From contig JACQUN010000085.1 in the NCBI GenBank assembly GCA_016210285.1, positions 1 through 5,582 of the forward strand: a DNA stretch of 5,582 bases. Direction: 5' to 3'. Positions 1-4,163 of this stretch are shown here, in pieces (the first letter of the stretch is position 1; each line of letters opens with the position of its first letter). Below the pieces are notes generated by a model that saw only the letters and a program-made list of their open reading frames with translations, searched no databases and was not told the DNA's origin. This stretch comes from Chloroflexota bacterium (GTDB taxonomy: Bacteria; Chloroflexota; Dehalococcoidia; UBA1127; JACQUN01). The position numbers and the translations under genes were made by a program.

Positions 1-131
1 CCTCCAAGTCGGACCTGGTGGCCAAGCTCCTGGCTTTCGTTGAGAAGTTCAACAGGGAAGGCAAGCGGTTTCATTGGACCAAAACCCCACAGTCGATATT
101 AATGTCACTAGAACGCCTGTCAGGACACTAG
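1..131 (+). CDS. IS630-type transposase, C-terminal fragment (5' end outside window)
   Basis: The frame running from base 3 is open to a TAG at 129-131 and gives 42 residues. They include the segment LVAKLLAFVEKFNREGKRF followed by HWTKTP. A helix with 'FxxxYN/FN' followed by a basic loop and 'F-x-WT' is the usual ending of IS630-family DDE transposases, just after the last catalytic acidic residue. That catalytic residue and everything before it lie outside the window, so it cannot be said whether the copy is intact. This is the only plus-strand gene here and it converges on the dehydrogenase, whose stop is 82 nt away. The right end of the element should lie shortly after base 131, but without the left end the terminal repeat and TA target duplication cannot be fixed. 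Family recognition is from memory of the C-terminal pattern; the alternative is another Tc1/mariner-like transposase. Confidence 0.72.
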   Translation, partial: SKSDLVAKLLAFVEKFNREGKRFHWTKTPQSILMSLERLSGH

Positions 132-172
132 GTGGAGGCTGCGGCGGCGCCCCATAGGGAGCGCCTCACTCT

Positions 173-213
173 GGCCCAGGGCCAAGGCAGTCTGGGGTGG
201 TGGCCCCTGGGCC
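173..213. repeat. GC-rich inverted repeat between converging genes
   Basis: Bases 173-181 (GGCCCAGGG) and 205-213 (CCCTGGGCC) are perfect reverse complements, giving a 9-bp stem with a 23-nt loop. Each arm is also nearly self-complementary. The repeat starts directly after the dehydrogenase stop codon (214-216) and lies between it and the transposase stop. This placement suits a bidirectional termination or transcript-end hairpin. No T-run follows the stem on either strand, so it is not a canonical intrinsic terminator. It could also belong to the right end of the insertion element. Confidence 0.35.
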
Positions 214-1167
214 CTAAGCTACCACCCTGCTGGGGTTCCCCTCCAGCCAGGCGGCGATGTTCTCAGCCACCATCTGGAGCCCTGCCAGGGCTGTCTCGGG
301 GGTCATGGCGGCGTTGTGGGGGGAGAGAACCACGCTGTCAAGGGCCTTCAGGGGGTGTCCGGGCGGCAAGGGCTCCACGGCGAAGACGTCCAGCCCTGCC
401 CCGCCGATGCGCCGCTCCCGCAGCGCCTCTGCCAGGGCCTCCTCGTCCACGATGGCGCCCCGGGCCGTGTTCACCAGCACCGCAGTGGGCTTCATCAGAC
501 CCAGCTCCCGTCGCCCCAGGAGGCCGCGGCTGGCCTCGGTCAGGGGCAGGTGCAGGGAGACCACATCGGCGGCCCGCAGCAGCTCCCCCAGGGAGAGGAA
601 CTCCACTCCGTACTCCTGCGCCCGCTCCGGGGAGGGGTGGAAGGTCCAGGCGATGACCCGCATCCCCAGGGCAGCGCCCAGCCGGGCGGTCCGCTGCCCG
701 ATAGCCCCCACCCCGATGACCCCCAGGGTTTTGCCGTGGAGCTGGCCCACCGGCTCCCTGGCCCAGCCGTCCTGCCGGATGAGGCGGTCGTTCTGCGGGA
801 TGCGTCTCACCACGGCCAGGGCCAGGGCAATCGCCGCTTCGGCCACTGCCGCCGCTGAGTAGCCAGGGGTGTTGGTCACAGTAATCCCTAGCTCCTGGCA
901 CGCCGCCAGGTCTATGTTGTCCACGCCGATGCCGAAGACAGCGATGTGCTTGAGGTGAGGGCACTGGCGCAGAACCTTCGCAGTGAGCGGTGTGGTGGCG
1001 CGCACGTTGATGACCACCTGGGCATCCCGGATGCGCTCGGCGGTCACCTCCTCGGTGGCCGAGAGCGAGGGATAGATGCGGAGCTGCCCCAGCTCCCGCA
1101 GGCGCGCCTCCACGGGGGAGCCAGCCACGGCAGGGGGGGCATCATCGGGCACCACGATGCTGAGCAC
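214..1167 (-). CDS. D-isomer-specific 2-hydroxyacid dehydrogenase
   Basis: A 317-residue protein, the normal length for the family that includes phosphoglycerate, glycerate, glyoxylate/hydroxypyruvate and D-lactate dehydrogenases. These enzymes reversibly reduce a 2-keto acid to the D-2-hydroxy acid with NAD(P)H, in the cytoplasm. The cofactor-binding loop G152-V-G154-A-I-G157 opens the Rossmann domain. The catalytic set is complete: R236 (NTARGAIVDE), E265 (DVFAVEPLP) and H284 (SPHNAA). The end of the second Rossmann strand reads VIAWTFHP, with no Asp or Glu at the usual NAD ribose-binding position, so NADPH use or relaxed cofactor choice is possible (inference). The start is GTG at 1165-1167. 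An in-frame TAG two codons upstream excludes a longer form, and AGAGAG upstream is a weak ribosome site. It follows the methyltransferase by 11 nt and is probably the last gene of that operon. The exact substrate is unknown. Confidence 0.93.
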   Translation of the reverse strand: MLSIVVPDDAPPAVAGSPVEARLRELGQLRIYPSLSATEEVTAERIRDAQVVINVRATTPLTAKVLRQCPHLKHIAVFGIGVDNIDLAACQELGITVTNTPGYSAAAVAEAAIALALAVVRRIPQNDRLIRQDGWAREPVGQLHGKTLGVIGVGAIGQRTARLGAALGMRVIAWTFHPSPERAQEYGVEFLSLGELLRAADVVSLHLPLTEASRGLLGRRELGLMKPTAVLVNTARGAIVDEEALAEALRERRIGGAGLDVFAVEPLPPGHPLKALDSVVLSPHNAAMTPETALAGLQMVAENIAAWLEGNPSRVVA

Positions 1168-1178
1168 GGCCTATCTCT

Positions 1179-2210
1179 CTACCGCTTGTAGCCGATGGCC
1201 AGGTCGCGGTTGCCCCGGAGGTGTTTGAACTGCACGTCCTGGAAACCCGCCTGCTCCATCCACGCCCGGTACTCGGAGGCGGTATGCTCCTCGCCGCCGG
1301 TGGAGACCAGCATGTGGAGGTCCATCAGGGCGGTGAAGAGGGGGCCCGTCTTCTCCTCCTCCAGCAGCTTCTCGCACACCAGGATGGCGCCGCCTGGCAG
1401 GAGTGCCTCGTAGCAGTTGCGCAGGATGGCCTGGGCCCTGGCTGGCGGCCAGTCGTGGAGGACCCACCCCAGGGCGATGACGTCCGATTCCTGAGGCAGA
1501 GTCTCCTTCTTGAAGAAGTCGCCGGGCTGCACCCGCACCCTGCCGGCGACGCCATTCTGCTGCACGTACTCCTGGGAGATGGGGCAGACGGTGGGCAGCT
1601 CCACCACGATGCCCGTGAGGTGGGGGTACTTCTGGACGGCAGCGATGCTGAGGGCCCCGGAGCCGCCTCCCACGTCCATGAGGCAGCGGTAGGGGGTGAA
1701 GTCAAAGGCGTCCACGATCTCCTGGGCGGCGGGCATGGTGAGGGTGTGCATCCCCTGGAGGAAGGCGCGGAGCTGCTGCGGGTCCTGGGCGATGGCGTGG
1801 AAGAGGTCGAACCCCAGCCCGAAGGCCTGCCGCAGCCGGGGGCTGTTCTCCCGGATGGCGTCGGGCAGGTGCTGCCACAGCCGCCAGTGGAGGTTGGCCA
1901 GGTGCTCCACCTGCCCGCCCAGGTAGGTGGCCTTGTCCTTGACCAGGAAGGCCTCCGCCTCCGGGCTGTTGGAGTAGCGGCTGCCGTCCTTCTTCAGCAG
2001 GCCCAGGGCCACCAGGGCGTTCAGCAGGCGCTCCAGGGCGCGAGGGTGCAGGCGCAGGTGATAGGCCAGGACCTCCGCGCTGGCGGGCGAGCGGGAGAGG
2101 GCGTCAAAGATGCCCAGCTCCACGCCGGTGAAGAGTGCCCGGGAGACCCAGAAGGCGTGCAGCATCTCCTGGATGCGGTCGGGGGAGGGGAGGGTCTGAC
2201 CTGTAGTCAC
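1179..2210 (-). CDS. class I SAM-dependent O-methyltransferase, COMT/ASMT type
   Basis: A 343-residue cytoplasmic enzyme matching the small-molecule O-methyltransferase family (plant COMT, acetylserotonin and bacterial polyketide methyltransferases), which moves a methyl group from S-adenosylmethionine to a hydroxyl. Residues 1-90 form the helical winged dimerisation region typical of the family (LFTGVELGIFDAL, then LLNALVALGLL). The SAM site is at 179-185 (DVGGGSG), with the adenosine-binding acidic residue E204 (VVELPTV) and GDFF at 230-233. H252 in LHDW matches the catalytic base. The LLPGGAILVCEKLLEEE segment and the C-terminal GF-x-DV region complete the fold. The start is GTG at 2208-2210, 2 nt after the stop of the preceding small gene and preceded by AGAGGTG at good spacing, so translation may be coupled. 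With the dehydrogenase 11 nt downstream it probably acts on the same pathway. The substrate cannot be inferred. Confidence 0.93.
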   Translation of the reverse strand: MTTGQTLPSPDRIQEMLHAFWVSRALFTGVELGIFDALSRSPASAEVLAYHLRLHPRALERLLNALVALGLLKKDGSRYSNSPEAEAFLVKDKATYLGGQVEHLANLHWRLWQHLPDAIRENSPRLRQAFGLGFDLFHAIAQDPQQLRAFLQGMHTLTMPAAQEIVDAFDFTPYRCLMDVGGGSGALSIAAVQKYPHLTGIVVELPTVCPISQEYVQQNGVAGRVRVQPGDFFKKETLPQESDVIALGWVLHDWPPARAQAILRNCYEALLPGGAILVCEKLLEEEKTGPLFTALMDLHMLVSTGGEEHTASEYRAWMEQAGFQDVQFKHLRGNRDLAIGYKR

Positions 2211-2212
2211 GC

Positions 2213-2500
2213 CTAAAACACCTCTGGGACGGGCGCTAGTGCTGCGTATTCGGAGTCGTCCTCATCAGTGTCCACACCGCCTTCGAGCGCCGCATAAAGA
2301 GCGGCCTGGGGGCCATTCACTTTACCGACTTTGACCAAATAGCCTGGACGGGTGTTCACGCTGCGTAGCTCGTTCCCCTTCTGGAAGTGAGCCCATGATA
2401 ACCGTCGTGCAGCCTCTTTTGAGCGGGCGGCTACATAGAAGTGCCCATCATAAATCTGCTCAATGGTGACGACCCAAACTCGCTTGGCCTTGCGACTCAT
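2213..2500 (-). CDS. small hypothetical protein with acidic C-terminal stretch, first gene of the methyltransferase operon
   Basis: Not recognised. The chosen start (ATG 2498-2500) gives 95 residues. The N-terminus is basic (MSRKAKRV), followed by a likely beta strand (VWVVTIEQIY), FYVAARSKEAARRLSWAHF, which suggests a strand plus an amphipathic helix, and then YLVKVGKV. The tail is acidic (GVDTDEDDSEYAALAPVPEVF). There is no signal peptide, membrane segment or cysteine pair. The 'VTIEQ...FYVAARSKEAA' pattern faintly recalls small DpnD/PcfM-like proteins, too weakly to assign. An open frame continues upstream to a GTG at 2581, but that codon lies upstream of the promoter at 2529-2557, so it cannot be on that transcript. 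GGGGGTG sits correctly for the ATG at 2500 and too close for the ATG at 2503. The gene ends 2 nt before the methyltransferase, implying co-transcription. Confidence 0.68.
   Translation of the reverse strand: MSRKAKRVWVVTIEQIYDGHFYVAARSKEAARRLSWAHFQKGNELRSVNTRPGYLVKVGKVNGPQAALYAALEGGVDTDEDDSEYAALAPVPEVF
2219..2225 (-). promoter_or_regulatory. ribosome binding site of the O-methyltransferase
   Basis: On the minus strand AGAGGTG ends 8 nt before the GTG at 2208-2210. It supports that GTG over the ATG at codon 16, which would remove the beginning of the dimerisation domain. The site lies within the last codons of the upstream small gene, so ribosomes finishing that gene would be placed on it. 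Confidence 0.7.
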
Positions 2501-2504
2501 CATG

Positions 2505-2511
2505 CACCCCC
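2505..2511 (-). promoter_or_regulatory. ribosome binding site of the small hypothetical gene
   Basis: On the minus strand GGGGGTG ends 4 nt before the ATG at 2498-2500 and only 1 nt before the adjacent ATG at 2501-2503, so the second of the two tandem ATGs is the better start. It lies in a short leader of about 20 nt predicted from the promoter. Confidence 0.55.
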
Positions 2512-2523
2512 AATTCTGTTGGC

Positions 2524-2538
2524 GCGCGATTATCGCGC
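2524..2538. promoter_or_regulatory. perfect palindrome covering the -10 element, candidate operator
   Basis: GCGCGAT-T-ATCGCGC is a perfect 7+1+7 inverted repeat that wholly contains the predicted -10 hexamer (2529-2534) and extends to near the predicted transcription start. A dimeric repressor bound here would block the promoter, so it is a plausible operator. It could instead form a tiny hairpin, but a 1-nt loop is not stable in RNA, which favours a DNA-level role. No regulator gene is visible in the window. Confidence 0.5.
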
Positions 2539-2557
2539 CAGCGGCAGGGAGTGTCAA
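2529..2557 (-). promoter_or_regulatory. sigma70-type promoter for the small gene, methyltransferase and dehydrogenase
   Basis: On the minus strand a perfect -35 hexamer TTGACA (2552-2557) is followed by a 17-bp spacer and GATAAT (2529-2534), which matches the -10 consensus at five of six positions. Transcription would start near 2522, leaving a leader of roughly 22 nt before the ATG at 2500. It is in the right place and direction for the three-gene set downstream. The local sequence is GC-rich, so such a match by chance is unlikely. It is a sequence prediction only. Confidence 0.75.
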
Positions 2558-2623
2558 GTCCTCCTGCTGCGCCGGGTGCACTTGCGTTTAAGGCCGAAGC
2601 CCTGGCTTCTTGTAGATGGTTTA

Positions 2624-3417
2624 TCAACCAACTTTTCCGAAAATTTCGGAGTAGTGATACTCTACGTAATCCCGCTCTATCGGATGTCTCACCAACCTGA
2701 TTGGCTGGTTGTTTTCAGGACGCCTTCTCTCAAAAGTCACCATTATATAGTCGTGAGGCCGGATAGCGAGCACGCCCAAGTCCATCATTGCATGGTGGTT
2801 TGGACATAACACCATTATGTTCTTCTCTGTATCCTCACCGCCATGTGGCCGACCAAGCGGCCTAAGATGATGGCACTCTGCGTACCGGCTGCCTGATGAT
2901 AGCCTAAACGTGCCCTCACAGACTTGACATCGAAAATCGTAGAGTGATTTCAGAAACCTGGCTAACGACGAGTCCCGAACTAACGATTGATAACAACTTC
3001 CTGTCGTTCTGGAACTCCACCCCTGCTCTGAGCCATCCGCCCAAGCCATTCCTCAAGTGCATCCTGCACGTCCGGAGCCTGCAGGTTTCTAGCTCGGTAG
3101 AACTGCTCGCGCCACTCCAAGAAAGCGCCCAACCCCACCTGTTCCCAGTGTTGGATGCCTGGTACAAATCTGGAGCCCAATACGCTTTCAACGTAATCAA
3201 TGAACACCGAGCTGTCTTTGTGCATCAAGCCACGGGCCTGGGTTTCACGAAGGGCAATGGCTAGTTCATCGTTGTAGAACCTGCGAAGGCCCTGAACTAA
3301 GGAAACCGGGGCACCCTTTAGTCGCCTCTCCAAAAGCGTGAGGTAGAAATCAAACCCACGCTCCACAGCATTTGGGTTCTCCTTCCACTGAACTCGCTGC
3401 TGTTGGCTATGTTCCAC
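2624..3417 (-). pseudogene. HNH endonuclease gene split by a frameshift
   Basis: Two overlapping frames make one gene of about 264 residues. The upstream half (3417-2980, 145 residues) is mainly helical and of unrecognised family. It starts at GTG 3415-3417 with AGGAG 7 nt upstream and stops at TAG 2980-2982. The downstream half is open in another frame to 2624 and carries the nuclease: a zinc pair CQVC, then AECHHLRPLG with the catalytic His pair, and NIMVLCPNHHAMMDLG with the second Cys/His set. The family usually has an 'R-x-VRD-x-x-LxRxLKxLY' run before CQVC. Here the R comes from the first frame (QEVVINR) and VRDSSLARFLKSLY from the second, so one base is missing around 2978-2985. The ATG at 3049 in the second frame lacks a usable ribosome site. 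No slippery heptamer is visible. DNA here is AT-richer than neighbouring genes, suggesting acquisition. A sequencing error is the alternative. Confidence 0.78.
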
Positions 3418-3424
3418 TTGGTAA

Positions 3425-3429
3425 CTCCT
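3425..3429 (-). promoter_or_regulatory. ribosome binding site of the HNH gene
   Basis: On the minus strand AGGAG ends 7 nt before the GTG at 3415-3417, fixing the start of the nuclease gene. It lies in the 46-nt gap after the DUF2283 gene, in which I see no convincing promoter. Confidence 0.65.
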
Positions 3430-3463
3430 GGATCACCAGGATAGGCTTCTTTGGCTACATGCC

Positions 3464-3679
3464 CTAAGCTGGCACCCGCTCGACGGTGAAGGTAGCGAGG
3501 CTCTCGGAGGTGTAGCGGTCGCTGGCGTCCAGAATCCCCAGCTTCAAGATGTTCCCCTGCTCGTCCAGGTCGGCAATGATGCCAGGCGAAAGCTCTTTAC
3601 CGGTGTAGCGGAGTTCCCTGATACGGTCGCTAAGATAGACTTCAAGGACATCCACAGAGGCGTCATACACTACTCGCAT
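3464..3679 (-). CDS. DUF2283 domain-containing protein
   Basis: A 71-residue protein that is essentially one DUF2283 domain. It opens with MRVVYDASVDVLEVYL, matching the family's 'YDxxxDxLxI' start, and continues with ELSPGIIADLDEQGNILKLGILDAS, the family's 'pGivvDyDexGxivGiEILdAS' core. The molecular function of the family is not established. Its members are small and often sit beside toxin-like genes such as DUF4258, so an antitoxin-like or accessory role is suspected. The ATG at 3677-3679 has GAGGA (3686-3690) 6 nt upstream, and this site overlaps the hicB stop codon. It follows hicB by 9 nt, so the two are probably translated from one transcript. The HNH gene begins 46 nt further on. Confidence 0.87.
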   Translation of the reverse strand: MRVVYDASVDVLEVYLSDRIRELRYTGKELSPGIIADLDEQGNILKLGILDASDRYTSESLATFTVERVPA

Positions 3680-3688
3680 TGGGAGTCC

Positions 3689-3916
3689 TCACAGTTCCAC
3701 CACAACCTTCGTGGACTCCTCTACTGGGACATCCTCGCCATCCTCTCTCATCGCCTCTACGTGCAACTCAATGGCCTCTTTGATGTTGTTGAGCGCTTCT
3801 TCCCTAGTCTTGCCTTGGGAAACGCAGCCGGGCAGGGCAGGGACCTCCGCCCAGTAGCCCTGGTAGTCAGGGTCCCGATGCAGGATAACCGTATATTGGA
3901 ATACCTTTGCGCCCAT
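3689..3916 (-). CDS. hicB: HicB-family antitoxin
   Basis: A 75-residue protein with the conserved HicB core: a first strand FQYTVILHRDPD, then GYWAEVPALPGCVSQGKTREEALNNIKEAIELHVE, which is the degraded RNase H-like fold that binds and blocks HicA. The protein ends soon after this core (VPVEESTKVVVEL), so it is the short form with no separate helix-turn-helix or ribbon-helix-helix DNA-binding domain, and autoregulation by HicB alone is doubtful (inference). The frame can also be read from a TTG at 3926-3928, but GGAGGT at 3921-3926 overlaps that codon and is correctly spaced for the ATG at 3914-3916, which is used here. It starts 1 nt after the hicA stop, a coupled arrangement typical of hicAB. 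Order is toxin first, as in most hicAB loci. Confidence 0.9.
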   Translation of the reverse strand: MGAKVFQYTVILHRDPDYQGYWAEVPALPGCVSQGKTREEALNNIKEAIELHVEAMREDGEDVPVEESTKVVVEL

Positions 3917-3917
3917 C

Positions 3918-4154
3918 TCAACCTCCAAGCGCCTCCAGAAACTCTTGAATGGATAGCCCTGCTTTACGGATTTCGTGGAGGAGTAGCCCTACACTCAGCT
4001 CCCCATGCAGAGGAATAGTCAGCCTGGGGCTGGCCGCCTTCACCAAATTGATGTGACTGCCCTTGCCTTTTCTTCGCCGATAGCCCAAGCGTTCAAAAAC
4101 CCTTACCGCCTCTTCGCCGCTGATGCCCCGCAGGCGTCGCCCCTCTTGGCTCAT
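3918..4154 (-). CDS. hicA: HicA-family toxin (mRNA interferase)
   Basis: A 78-residue protein with the small dsRBD-like fold of HicA, a translation-independent mRNA interferase. ISGEEAVRVFERLGYRRRKGKGSHINL contains the conserved 'GSH' with catalytic His34. RLTIPLHGELSVGLLLHEIRKAGLSIQEFLEAL matches the family's 'tiPxHxxlxxGtLrxIlkxaGi' region, including H50. The usual family motif has K or T in 'GTLR'; here it reads SVGLLLHEI, a minor variation. All key residues are present, so it should be active. The ATG at 4152-4154 lies 9 nt after the stop of the HdrD-like gene and has only a distant AGGGA as a possible ribosome site, so translation may be weak. No promoter is evident in the gap or in the end of the preceding gene, so it may depend on read-through. 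Confidence 0.9.
   Translation of the reverse strand: MSQEGRRLRGISGEEAVRVFERLGYRRRKGKGSHINLVKAASPRLTIPLHGELSVGLLLHEIRKAGLSIQEFLEALGG
3921..3926 (-). promoter_or_regulatory. ribosome binding site that fixes the hicB start
   Basis: On the minus strand GGAGGT ends 4 nt before the ATG at 3914-3916. It lies within the last codons of hicA, which couples antitoxin synthesis to translation of the toxin gene. It also rules out the in-frame TTG at 3926-3928, which it overlaps. Confidence 0.7.
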
Positions 4155-4163
4155 GTGGACGTC

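Noticed and set aside
132..656. Plus-strand open frame rich in Pro, Arg, Ala and Gly
   Set aside because: It overlaps the dehydrogenase on the other strand and its composition is that of a GC-rich shadow frame.
1221..2216. Long plus-strand open frame (331 codons) opposite the methyltransferase
   Set aside because: It is antisense to a gene with clear family motifs. Its translation is low-complexity (Gly, Gln, Leu, Val repeats) typical of the opposite strand of GC-rich coding DNA, and it has no recognisable domain.
2501..2581. Upstream extension of the small hypothetical gene to a GTG at 2581
   Set aside because: The extension covers the predicted promoter and palindrome, and no ribosome site was needed beyond the one serving the ATG at 2500.
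2596..2609. Small hairpin GAAGC-CCTG-GCTTC after the HNH stop, considered as a terminator
   Set aside because: A 5-bp stem with no T-run on the minus strand is too weak to call.
2978..3000. Programmed ribosomal frameshift in the HNH gene
   Set aside because: No X-XXY-YYZ slippery sequence or downstream structure was seen near the junction. A simple one-base loss is the more economical explanation.
2944..3264. Plus-strand open frame (106 codons) across the HNH gene
   Set aside because: It lies opposite the N-terminal half of the nuclease, which has a good ribosome site. The translation shows no motif.
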